Shown here one piece after another: positions 42,196 to 51,520 of a stretch of DNA of 64,000 nucleotides. Source of the stretch: JACSRF01 sp964504445 (GTDB lineage: Bacteria > Chloroflexota > Anaerolineae > Promineifilales > Promineifilaceae). A model generated the notes under the pieces. That model was not told the DNA's origin. It did not search any database and worked only from the letters and a program-made list of their open reading frames with translations. The stretch is from the NCBI GenBank assembly GCA_964504445.1, contig CAZDEO010000006.1, positions 1 through 64,000 on the forward strand. The letters run 5' to 3'. Both the position numbers and the translations under genes were made by a program. The stretch's first letter is position 1; the number at the start of each line of letters is the position of its first letter.

Positions 42196-45100
42196 TTAGC
42201 GGCCGTTCTTTTCAACGGCCGTCAACAAAGGGTCAGGTGATTGGTTTGTCTCCGTCAGATACACAAAAGTTTCCAAACCCAGGGCGCGCCCTACTTCTTG
42301 GGCGGCTGTCCGCAGGATGGATTCGGGGTCTACCGCGGCATTGACGCGGGTAGATACCTGGCGCAGAATTTGTTCTTGCCGGGCACGCTGTTCGGTAGCT
42401 TCGATGAGCTTGGCATTTTCAATGGCGATAGCTGCCTGGCTGGCAATGGTTAGAAGCAAATTGAGATGTTGTTGGTTATAAACGCGCGGCGTGCTATAGC
42501 TTTGCAGCGCAATGACGCCGATAACGCTGTCACCAAATAGCAGGGGGGCACCCATCCATGATTGGGCAGAGGAGCCGATAACCTCAATACCTAAAGAGGC
42601 CAAATGCTGCTCTACGTTTTCGCGAATGAGCAGGGGTTGTCGTTGGCGGATGATGTATTCTGTGATGCCGTTGCCGGTACGCCGCCGCCCGTAGTTACGA
42701 TAAATATTTTCATGGGTTACAGCCAGCGCAAATTCTACTTCGTCGGTGTCTGCATAGTAGAAGGCAACATAGAACTCTTCTGATGCCATGAGCCGTGCAG
42801 TGTACTCGTGAATAACGTTAAGTACGTCCGTAACTTTGGTTTGTGCCGTTAGCCTTTGCGCCATTTCGTTGAGAATGGCCAGTTCTTGCGTACGTTTTTC
42901 TGTTTCACTGAGAGCTATTTGGGTTTGTTCAGACAAACGAGCGCGTTCCAGAGCCTGGCTTACTTCCAGGGTGAGGGCTTCGAGCAAGAGGCGTTGCTGG
43001 GTGGTGAGCTTGCCGTTAGCTGGCAGGCGCACGCCCAGGCCACCTATATTGGTGCCGCTCAGGCGCACAGGTTTGATAACGGCCGTTTCCGCCGCAGTAA
43101 GCTCTGCCAAAGTAAGCACCGGTTCTTGGGCAGAACGGCCGTTCCGCACAATGGGCTTCACCTCCTTACCCACCGCTGCGAACCCCTGCACCTCTCGTTC
43201 TTCATTTTCAAAGAATGATTCCCACCCCTCGCGCACGAAGGTTTGTTGCAAAACGCGCAACTCTTCCAGAGCCAACTGCGTTTGCTCAAATTGTTGGGCC
43301 TTTTGCAGTGCTGCCGCTACTTGGGTTGCCAGCGTTGTGTATGTGTTGATATCTTCTTGCGAGAAGTAGTTGGCCTTATCTGCCTGCACGTCCAACACGC
43401 CCAACACCCTATCACTTGCCATGAGTGGAACAGCCAACTCCGATCGCGTATCAGGCAGCAGCGGGTGGGGCAGGAAACCGGGTTCGGCCTGCACATCGTT
43501 AACGATGACGCCCTGCCGCAAGCGGGCTGCACGCGCCACCAACGATCGTTCCTGCCGGAGGAGAATGCTTCGCCCTTCGATGATCATGGCTTTCCCCGCT
43601 TCGCCGGCCCCGGCTGTTAATACTAAAGTGTCTCGGACCTCATTCAACAAATAAATGTGGGCATGATAGAGTTTGAAACGGTCTTTGGTCAGGTCTACCA
43701 CATTTTGTAGTAGTTGGGCGGTGTCTAGGTTGCCCGCAACGGCCGTGCCCACTTGGGCCACTGTCTGCATTTCTGCGGCCCGTTTCTGCACCTGTTCGAG
43801 CAGATTTTGGCTTTCAATGTAACTGCTAATCCGTCGTCCAATACCACCGATAAATGAGCTGTCTTCATCTTCAAATGAAAGACCTGTGTCCTCATAGGCG
43901 ATGTACAGGCGGCCAATTAACTCTCCCCCCAAGCGTAGCCCTTCAATGATGTGCCGGGGCAGTTTCATAGCCCGCTCATCACCATAAACCGCACCCCCTA
44001 AAGCAATGGCAGCCACACATTGTTTGGCAAAGGGCATTGCCTGGGGAACCCGTTGCGCGACCCATTCCAAGAATTCAGGAATGGAAGCATGTTCCTCTAC
44101 CTTGCGACCAATATCATTCAAGCAGTTCAGTTCGGCTATCGAGCGTTCCAACTGGGCTTCGGATGTTTTACGTTGGGAGATGTCGGTGTGCACAGAAAGA
44201 AAGCCAACGAGGACGCCCTCAGCGTTTACAATGGGATTGTTGGACCCATCAACGTGAACTAAACGGCCGTCCTTCGTTTTGTTAATAATCTCCCCCGCGA
44301 CAACACCTTTATTTAGCAACGTCTGCCAAAAGTGCGCGTACTGCTCCTGCGTAATAAAGCCCGACTTGAGAATGCGCGGGGTTTGGCCTATGGCTTCTTC
44401 ACGCGACCACCCATACAGTTTTTCAAATCCTGGGTTTACATACTCGATAGTACCCGCCACATCCGTCAAGAATACGGCGCTGCTGGTATAGTCAATCCCT
44501 AATTTAAACTTCGTCAACTCCTCCTCCACCTTTTTCCTTTCAGAAAAGAGAGAGGCGTTTTCAATTGCCACGGCCAACTGCCCCGCCAAAGATGTTAGGG
44601 CCGGCAAGTTATCTTCCGTAAAGGCTTCCGGCTGATCGTGCTGCATATTAAGCACCCCTACCAGCCGATCGCCAACTAACAAGGGGATGGCAACTTCTGC
44701 TCGCGTACGGGGTAAAAATGGGTTGGGGCGGAAGAGCGGCTCTTTTGTCGTATCAGCAACTAGCACAGGCTTTTCGGTGGCAGCTGCCTTGCCATTAATG
44801 GAACGTTCGTTAATAGGCAGTTTGTGCTGGCGGGCCAGCAGCAGGCGCCCCGCATCCCCTGTTCCGGAACGCAGCACCAAAGTTTCTCTCGCGTTGTCGG
44901 CCAGATATATTTGCGCATAGTAAAGCTGGAAGCGGGCCTGAATCAGGTCTACAGCCTGGCTTAGAAGTTCAGACAGATCACGGAAGTGGGACACGCTGCG
45001 GGCAACTTCTGCGGCCAGCGCCAGGTCCCGTGTACGTTCTGTTACCCGGCGTTCCAGGTCTGTACTAAGACGTTGTAGTTCGTCGTTGCTTTTTCGTGCT

Positions 45101-45660
45101 GCTTCTAGCGCGTTTTCCAGGCTGTTAATAGTCAGGTAAAGAAGCAAGCCAAAGATAATGTAGACACCTGTTACATCTCTAGCAAATGCACTAATATTGC
45201 CAATGGTAGGCGTGATAACGCCGTTTGCTTCTGCCAGGGCAAGAACCCACCCAGCAATTAGGCTTAGGGCAGCAAAAAAGAGGGCTGAACGCCACCCAGT
45301 CAGCAGGGCGGCAATCAGGACGACGGCAAATAGGCTGATGTAGGTTATGTCGCGGATGCCTTCAGCTTGCCATGCCTGGTAAATCAGAGAGGCGTAGATG
45401 CCGGTCAGGAAGAGGTAGGTAACGGCCGTAACATGTCCGCGGTGGGCGAGCCATATCAGCCCCAGCATAAAAACTGTTGTAACCGACAATATCCAGTTGA
45501 TGCTAGAGAACTTATAGTCAGGCAACAGGTAGGTAAGGTTAATGAGGGTGAGAACCCCGCTAGCAACCCATAGAATAATGGTAAGCTGTCCTGCCTTTTT
45601 TGTTTTTTCGGCGTCATCTGCAAAAACCGGTGCTCTAAATACTGTTTGAAGTGGTGCCAT
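42196..45660 (-). CDS. Kinase-less membrane GAF/PAS sensor (1154 aa)
   Basis: Six membrane helices (about 25-190), a coiled coil, GAF1 (225-370), one PAS (375-500) with LTDVAGTIEYVNPGFEKLYG, a short divergent GAF (505-630), a canonical GAF (640-785), the compact Trp module (790-915, with VREGWESFF), a further GAF (925-1085, with IGVIALQSY) and the shared tail (about 1095-1154) ending in EKNGR. No output domain is present. It starts 11 bases after the 1082-aa gene stops, so the two are tightly cotranscribed. Confidence 0.93.
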   Translation of the reverse strand: MAPLQTVFRAPVFADDAEKTKKAGQLTIILWVASGVLTLINLTYLLPDYKFSSINWILSVTTVFMLGLIWLAHRGHVTAVTYLFLTGIYASLIYQAWQAEGIRDITYISLFAVVLIAALLTGWRSALFFAALSLIAGWVLALAEANGVITPTIGNISAFARDVTGVYIIFGLLLYLTINSLENALEAARKSNDELQRLSTDLERRVTERTRDLALAAEVARSVSHFRDLSELLSQAVDLIQARFQLYYAQIYLADNARETLVLRSGTGDAGRLLLARQHKLPINERSINGKAAATEKPVLVADTTKEPLFRPNPFLPRTRAEVAIPLLVGDRLVGVLNMQHDQPEAFTEDNLPALTSLAGQLAVAIENASLFSERKKVEEELTKFKLGIDYTSSAVFLTDVAGTIEYVNPGFEKLYGWSREEAIGQTPRILKSGFITQEQYAHFWQTLLNKGVVAGEIINKTKDGRLVHVDGSNNPIVNAEGVLVGFLSVHTDISQRKTSEAQLERSIAELNCLNDIGRKVEEHASIPEFLEWVAQRVPQAMPFAKQCVAAIALGGAVYGDERAMKLPRHIIEGLRLGGELIGRLYIAYEDTGLSFEDEDSSFIGGIGRRISSYIESQNLLEQVQKRAAEMQTVAQVGTAVAGNLDTAQLLQNVVDLTKDRFKLYHAHIYLLNEVRDTLVLTAGAGEAGKAMIIEGRSILLRQERSLVARAARLRQGVIVNDVQAEPGFLPHPLLPDTRSELAVPLMASDRVLGVLDVQADKANYFSQEDINTYTTLATQVAAALQKAQQFEQTQLALEELRVLQQTFVREGWESFFENEEREVQGFAAVGKEVKPIVRNGRSAQEPVLTLAELTAAETAVIKPVRLSGTNIGGLGVRLPANGKLTTQQRLLLEALTLEVSQALERARLSEQTQIALSETEKRTQELAILNEMAQRLTAQTKVTDVLNVIHEYTARLMASEEFYVAFYYADTDEVEFALAVTHENIYRNYGRRRTGNGITEYIIRQRQPLLIRENVEQHLASLGIEVIGSSAQSWMGAPLLFGDSVIGVIALQSYSTPRVYNQQHLNLLLTIASQAAIAIENAKLIEATEQRARQEQILRQVSTRVNAAVDPESILRTAAQEVGRALGLETFVYLTETNQSPDPLLTAVEKNGR

Positions 45661-45671
45661 GATACAATCCT

Positions 45672-48600
45672 CTATTCGCTGTGCCCGTTACTTTGTTTGC
45701 CGTTTTGCCCCAAAGGCCCTGTGTCTTGGGTGGGGACAGGCGCATCAACATAGGCAAAGGTTTCTAGGCCTAGAATGCGGTTTGCTTCGCGAGCAGCTGT
45801 GCGGAGTACGGCTTCAGCCGTAGGGGCGGCATAAACCCGGGCGGTGATTTCGCGCAGGGTTTGTTCAAGATTGGCCTGATCCTGAATTTCTTCCAAAAGC
45901 TGCAAGGTACGTAAGACGGTGGCTGCCTGTTCTACCAGGCTGCGAATCTGGCGTATATCTTCTTCTGTCAGGGCCGGAATTGCTCTGGGGGATTGGGCGG
46001 TGATGATGCCAAACCAGCGATTACCAACAATGAGGGGTAGGCCAATGAGACTGTTAATCTGGAGGTTGGCAAACAAATTACGCAGGTTATCCCCTACGGT
46101 TTTATGGTTTGCAATGTCTTCCAGTACCGTGGGCTTGTCCCGATCGATGAGGTGCATGATGGGGAACTGCGCCAACGGGAAGGTAGCGCCTACCGGAAGT
46201 GCTGTTTGGGTGCCGGGCAGGGACCAGGTTGCGCGGATAGTTATTTCTGCGGGGTCATCGTCCCAAGGCCGGTCGAAATACAGGATGGCAGCTCGTTCCA
46301 TCCGCCGCATGGCGGTAGACGTGGTGATGGCTTTGAGGACTTCTTCTGGAGAAGTTGCCTGGACGATCAGGGCGCTTCCGGCATAGAGCGTTTCGGTTTG
46401 CGCCAGGGCCTCTTCCGTTTGCCGGGTGAGGCGCAGGTTTTCCAGGTGCTCGCTGAGCCTTTCTGCAACGGCCGTTAAAATATCTCGCGCCTCGCTGGTC
46501 AATTCTTGCGGTTCCGATAAAGCTAGCGTACCAATGGGTTCCCCCTGAAGTTCGAGGGGTTGTACCAGGGTTGCGCCTGCCGTGATATCATCCTCGGCGC
46601 TCTCTGCCAGCTCAATTACCTTCTGCTGCTTATAGCCATAAGCCATTCTTTTTTCTGATTTGGCTGCCAGCTCTTGCCAACCTGTGCGGGTCAGGCGGCG
46701 AGCCAGAGCATTCGCGCGGGCAGCTGCCTCCGCCGCCTGTTCCAAGGCGCGAATCGACTGCAAAGAAGCAGCTAGCTGGTTTGCCAACGTGCTCTGAATG
46801 TTGATGTCTACTTCTGTAAAGAAATTAACCTGATCTGCTTGAACATCTAACACGCCAATGACCTGGTTACCGATTAACAATGGAACAGCCAGCTCAGATT
46901 TAGTGTGCGGCAGCAGCGGATTCGGCAGGTGATCAGGCGATGTCGTGACATCGTTAATGAGTATAGCCTGGGCCGTTCGCGCCGCCTGAGCCACCAACGA
47001 GCGCTCTTGCTGCAAGGAGATGGTTCGGCCTTCTTGCACCATTTGTTGCCCCACGTTTCCTGCTCCCGCTGCCAATCGTAACAGGTTGTCTTCCTCTAGC
47101 AGGTAAATATGGGCATGGTAAAGCTTGAACTTTTCGACGATTTGTGTGGTTACTGCGGCGAGCATTTCCTCGGAATTAGAAATAGAGAGGGCCAGGGTGT
47201 TGATTTCCGTGACGGCTTGAAGCTGGTTGGCTTGTTTTTGCATGGTTGCTTCGGCTTGTTTGCGGTCAGTGATGTCGCTGTGAGAGCCAGCCATGCGTAA
47301 GGGGTTGCCTTCATTGTCGCGTTCCAGGGTAGCACGCACCAGAATCCAATGATAGGAGCCATCTTTGTGTTGCAGACGAAATTCATGCTCATAGCTGTTG
47401 GTTTTGCCTTCCAGGTAATCGGCCACAGCTTGCATCATTCGGTCGTGGTCGTCGGGGTGTAGGCGGTTTTGATACTCGGAAAAATCATTGGAGATTTCGT
47501 GATCGGCGTAGCCAATCATCTCTTTCCACCGAGGGGAGAAATAAACTTTGTTATTGGGGATGTCCCAATCCCAAACGCCGTCGTTGGTGCCGCCAATAAC
47601 CAGGGCCAGGCGCTGTTGATTTTCTTGGGTTTCGGCCAACTGCCGGGCATTATCCAGGGCGATTGCAACCTGGTTGGCTATGGATTGTAGGAGCGCGACG
47701 CTACTTTCATCCAGGGCGCCAGCTACGTTGTGCTGCACGTCGAGTACGCCAATGACCTGACCGCGCAGCATAATGGGTACGGCTGCTTCGGAGCGGGTTT
47801 CGGGCAGCAAAGGGTTTGGTAACCAGGTTGGATCCTGACCGACGTTGGGGACGTAGACGGCCGTTTCCGTTACGGCCGCTCGCCCCACCAGGCCACGCCC
47901 TATTTCTAATGCATGCCCCTGGCGCAATAGTATTTCCCCCGCTTCTCCGGTTCCACCAGCCATCACCAAGCGGTTGTTGGGCGCGTCTACCAGATAAATG
48001 TGCGCGTGATAGAAACCAAAGGCTTCTCGGATTTGTGTAACCACCGCATTTACCAACTCGCCGGTGTCTAGAATTGTCGAGAGGCGACGGCTTACTTCGG
48101 CCGAAGTTTCCAGGGCGCGAGTGCGTTCGGCGATTCGGTGTTCCAATACCGCGTATGACTCGCTTAACTCACCGGCCATATCATTAAAGCTCATAGCCAA
48201 CTGACTTAGCTCATCCGTACCGGTGGTAGTAATACGCGCATCTAAGTGGCCCTGACGGAAAGCCTGCGAACCTGCTAATAGCTCAGCGACAGGTTTTGTG
48301 ATACTTTGGGATAGCCACCGGGATAATTGGAAGCCAACGATAAGGACTACAGTAAGGCCGATCACCAGGACAACCAGGCGATTTTGTGCTTCTGTAAGGA
48401 GCGCGTCGTTGGCTGCTTGAATGCGGGTTTCGCTGTTTCTAACCATGACCTCAATTCGCTGTGCCGCATCATCACCCAACCGGGAGGCGCGAGAGCTAAG
48501 TAGGGCCACTTCCTGACTGTCTCCTGCCTCTAATTCATTAATTAATGATTGGTAATCTCTTAATGCCTCTAAAATTAGCACAATTTGCAGCTCTTGTTCT

Positions 48601-48920
48601 GCTACGGTAGCTAAGGGACGCGCTTCAGTTAGCAACTCAATTGCTTCCGTTATGTTTGTGCGTGCGTCTTCCGGGTTGAGGGTGGCGCCTTGAATATAAC
48701 GGTTCAGGTTGATGCGCGAGCTGGCTATGCGGGAAGATGCCAACAATAGCAAACGTTCACTACGTGCCTCAATATTGGTTACCTGTTCCAGGCGATTGAC
48801 GAGAAAGAGTTGGTTGGCAATGACCAGTGGGCTGATTAACGCCAGCAAAATGAGCAAAATTAAGAAACCGCCGGTAATACGACGACGAACAGATAGTTTG
48901 CGTAACCATTGGTCTATCAT
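45672..48920 (-). CDS. Kinase-less HAMP-GAF-PAS sensor with MCP-like input (1082 aa)
   Basis: A membrane helix (about 17-38), a helical external region of about 145 residues like the four-helix-bundle input of chemoreceptors, a second membrane helix (about 185-205) and HAMP (205-260). These are followed by GAF1 (280-430), PAS (435-560), GAF2 (570-715), the compact Trp module (720-835, with TRTGWQEL), GAF3 (845-1005) and the shared tail (about 1018-1082) with a Gln/Asn/Gly-rich end. It differs from its neighbours by having an external sensor and HAMP instead of six helices. The cytoplasmic modules are close paralogues of theirs. No methylation-type signalling domain or kinase is seen. Confidence 0.93.
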   Translation of the reverse strand: MIDQWLRKLSVRRRITGGFLILLILLALISPLVIANQLFLVNRLEQVTNIEARSERLLLLASSRIASSRINLNRYIQGATLNPEDARTNITEAIELLTEARPLATVAEQELQIVLILEALRDYQSLINELEAGDSQEVALLSSRASRLGDDAAQRIEVMVRNSETRIQAANDALLTEAQNRLVVLVIGLTVVLIVGFQLSRWLSQSITKPVAELLAGSQAFRQGHLDARITTTGTDELSQLAMSFNDMAGELSESYAVLEHRIAERTRALETSAEVSRRLSTILDTGELVNAVVTQIREAFGFYHAHIYLVDAPNNRLVMAGGTGEAGEILLRQGHALEIGRGLVGRAAVTETAVYVPNVGQDPTWLPNPLLPETRSEAAVPIMLRGQVIGVLDVQHNVAGALDESSVALLQSIANQVAIALDNARQLAETQENQQRLALVIGGTNDGVWDWDIPNNKVYFSPRWKEMIGYADHEISNDFSEYQNRLHPDDHDRMMQAVADYLEGKTNSYEHEFRLQHKDGSYHWILVRATLERDNEGNPLRMAGSHSDITDRKQAEATMQKQANQLQAVTEINTLALSISNSEEMLAAVTTQIVEKFKLYHAHIYLLEEDNLLRLAAGAGNVGQQMVQEGRTISLQQERSLVAQAARTAQAILINDVTTSPDHLPNPLLPHTKSELAVPLLIGNQVIGVLDVQADQVNFFTEVDINIQSTLANQLAASLQSIRALEQAAEAAARANALARRLTRTGWQELAAKSEKRMAYGYKQQKVIELAESAEDDITAGATLVQPLELQGEPIGTLALSEPQELTSEARDILTAVAERLSEHLENLRLTRQTEEALAQTETLYAGSALIVQATSPEEVLKAITTSTAMRRMERAAILYFDRPWDDDPAEITIRATWSLPGTQTALPVGATFPLAQFPIMHLIDRDKPTVLEDIANHKTVGDNLRNLFANLQINSLIGLPLIVGNRWFGIITAQSPRAIPALTEEDIRQIRSLVEQAATVLRTLQLLEEIQDQANLEQTLREITARVYAAPTAEAVLRTAAREANRILGLETFAYVDAPVPTQDTGPLGQNGKQSNGHSE

Positions 48921-49009
48921 AGCTTTTTCTACCTTTTATGCGGTGCTGCGCAATGGCACATTTGGCCAAAATTGGTTGGTGAAGATGTCCATGATGATCT
49001 GGTGTTTGT

Positions 49010-51520
49010 TCATGAGGCACGGCCGTTACCGGGTGTGGCTTGCTTCATGGGTAATAATTCTGCCTGGGTGCGGCTGGCCTTTAAGGCTTTGCCCAGTTCA
49101 GCAACGGCCGTTTTCAATGCTTCCTCGACACTGAGGGTACTCTGAATTCGTTGGCTAACCGTGTTGATCACCCGTTCCTTCTCGCCTTGTCGCTGAATCT
49201 CCGCAAAAAGCTCTGCATTTTGCAGCGCCGTGGAAACATAGCTGGCAAGACCATTGATCAAATTCAAGTCATTTTCCGAGTACGCATTAATCGTATAACT
49301 TTGCACAGACAATACACCAATAGCCTCGTCGCCGCGCATCATGGGCACAAACATAAGCGAAGCCATGACCGTATGCTTATCGCTCAGCATGTTGGGGGGC
49401 GGATTCTGGCGCTGTTCTTCCACCTCCGCCGCCGAATACAAGATCAGCTTTGGCTGCTTGCTATGAATGATTTGGTACGTCAGGTGGTGCGGTTCCAACG
49501 GGACAGGGGGCAAGTTCATTTCCACGCCCAAGTTTTGGTCATAGCTAAACACAATGCGGGATTGGTTTCGCACCGGATCGTACCGCGAGACCATAAGCGC
49601 TTCTACTGCTAACACTTGCTTAAGTTGGGTCAAAATCTTTTCTAAAAGCGACTTGGTTTCCAACTGGGCAGCCGCAATATAGGCAATTTCGTTGATCACC
49701 GCCAGCTCTGTACTGCGGCGTTTACTTTCGGCCAGGGCCAACTCTGTCTGCTCGCTCAAACGCAGATTTTCAATATGCCCTGCTAGGCGCTCACTCACTA
49801 CCTGTGCCAGTTCGTTGGTTTCTGGCGTGATTTCTCCCACAAGCTCAATGCTGCCAACGGTTTCGCCATGGATTTGCAAAGGTAGTATTGCGGCTGGCGG
49901 CGGGTCGCCACTATTTTCTGCCTGGGCATCTAGCGAGTGGATTACGGTACGATCATACACAAAGCCGGTTTGTAAGGATTGCTGGCGTTGTAGTTGCTCG
50001 CGCCAGGCTTCTTGGGTAATCCGGCGCACCAGCGCTTCTGCCTGGCTTTGGTAACGTTGCGCTTCGTCCAGAAGGCGCAAGTTTTCTAATTGCTGGGCCA
50101 CTTGTTGGGACACGTTGGCAACGAGGGATAGTGCTTCTTCGGTCCAATAACGGCCGTCGTCCGCTTCGACCTGAATGACGCCAATCGGTTCATTCGCTAA
50201 GGCAATGGGGTGTTGCAAGACATTTCTGTCAGCAGAAATGGGCGTTATAGCGGTGGCGGATTTGGCTGATGAGTCCTCAGCATCAAAGACGTAGACTAAT
50301 TTTTCTTCACGAGAAATAGCATCCAGGTAATCCGACCATCCTTCTTGGGTCAGGCGCTGCAAATAAGCTTCAACTTCTTCGCGGGACTGGCTAGCAACGG
50401 CAAAGAGTTCCGCATTGTCGATGGAAATGGCGAGCTGGCTAGCTATTGTTTTAAAGGCGGGCAGCGATTCTTCTTTCAGGCTGCCAACTTCTGTACTTTG
50501 CAAGTCAAGCACGCCCAGGACGCGGTCACCAAGAAGAAGGGGGATGGCCATTTCCGAGCGCGTGTCAGGCAACAAGGGGTTAAGCCGGAAAATGTTACTT
50601 TTGCGCGTATCTGCCACAGTGATAGGTTGTTTGTTCAGGGCCGCACGGCCGTTAATAGAATCAGGGGTGATAGCCAGACTATGCCGCCGATTGAGCAGTT
50701 CTTTGGCGGCTAACCCTGTTCCAGCATGCAAGACCAATATCTGCTTGCGGCTGTCAGTTAGATAAATCTGCACATGGTACAGGCCAAAACGCTCGCGAAT
50801 AAGTTCGGAAGCATCTTGCAGCAGGGTGTCCAGGTCACGTACCTGAGCCAAGCTATGACCTACTTCTGCCGCCAAAGCCAGGTCACGGGTGCGTTCGGCA
50901 ACCCGCGTTTCTAGTTGAATTTGCGCATTTTGCAGGGCTTGGTTGGCGGCGTGTGCTTCTGCCAGGGTTTTATTGAGGGCGCGCAGGGTTAGCCCAATAA
51001 GCAGGGTGAGGATAACCATGTTGCCGGCGGAGGAGGTAACGTTGATCAGTGGCGTGCCGGGTAGAGCGGGTGCAAGCTGCCCGCCCTGTTCCAGGGCAAA
51101 AACGATGGCGCCTGTTATAAGGTTTAGCGCTAGAATGAGAATGGCGGCGCTGTTTCCGGCGATGACGCCAGCCAGCACAACCAGCACAAAAAAGCTGGTA
51201 ATGGTGATGATTGACAGCCCGGAAATGAAAAAGGTGACACCCATCACCATTATCCAAAAGACGAACACAGTAGCCCAGGCGGCCGTAGTAACCCGGCGAC
51301 GACGGAGTGTTAGGAGTAAACCCAGGGTGATGATGACGGTTACGCCATTGATGACGGTGGCGTTAAGAGCGGGGTTGAAGAAGAAGGCAATGATGGTATT
51401 GACAGCGAAAACGGCCATCATAGCCAGCAAGATGATGTTGAGCAGGTTGGCAACCCGATCTTTCTCCGCGTCATCGGGGAAACGAGGGGGCGACAGGAGC
51501 CTGATAATCCAGTTTCGCAT
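49010..51520 (-). CDS. Kinase-less membrane GAF sensor (836 aa)
   Basis: Six membrane helices (about 20-195), a coiled coil, GAF1 (225-375) with NPLLPDTRSEMAIP, two tandem compact Trp modules (about 385-490 with TQEGWSDYL and 505-620 with TQEAWREQL), a second GAF (640-780, with IGVLSVQSY) and the shared tail (781-836) ending GNGRAS. It is the only member with two compact modules and has no PAS domain. Its start codon shares one base with the stop codon of the upstream 706-aa gene (TAATG), so the two are translationally coupled. Confidence 0.93.
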   Translation of the reverse strand: MRNWIIRLLSPPRFPDDAEKDRVANLLNIILLAMMAVFAVNTIIAFFFNPALNATVINGVTVIITLGLLLTLRRRRVTTAAWATVFVFWIMVMGVTFFISGLSIITITSFFVLVVLAGVIAGNSAAILILALNLITGAIVFALEQGGQLAPALPGTPLINVTSSAGNMVILTLLIGLTLRALNKTLAEAHAANQALQNAQIQLETRVAERTRDLALAAEVGHSLAQVRDLDTLLQDASELIRERFGLYHVQIYLTDSRKQILVLHAGTGLAAKELLNRRHSLAITPDSINGRAALNKQPITVADTRKSNIFRLNPLLPDTRSEMAIPLLLGDRVLGVLDLQSTEVGSLKEESLPAFKTIASQLAISIDNAELFAVASQSREEVEAYLQRLTQEGWSDYLDAISREEKLVYVFDAEDSSAKSATAITPISADRNVLQHPIALANEPIGVIQVEADDGRYWTEEALSLVANVSQQVAQQLENLRLLDEAQRYQSQAEALVRRITQEAWREQLQRQQSLQTGFVYDRTVIHSLDAQAENSGDPPPAAILPLQIHGETVGSIELVGEITPETNELAQVVSERLAGHIENLRLSEQTELALAESKRRSTELAVINEIAYIAAAQLETKSLLEKILTQLKQVLAVEALMVSRYDPVRNQSRIVFSYDQNLGVEMNLPPVPLEPHHLTYQIIHSKQPKLILYSAAEVEEQRQNPPPNMLSDKHTVMASLMFVPMMRGDEAIGVLSVQSYTINAYSENDLNLINGLASYVSTALQNAELFAEIQRQGEKERVINTVSQRIQSTLSVEEALKTAVAELGKALKASRTQAELLPMKQATPGNGRAS

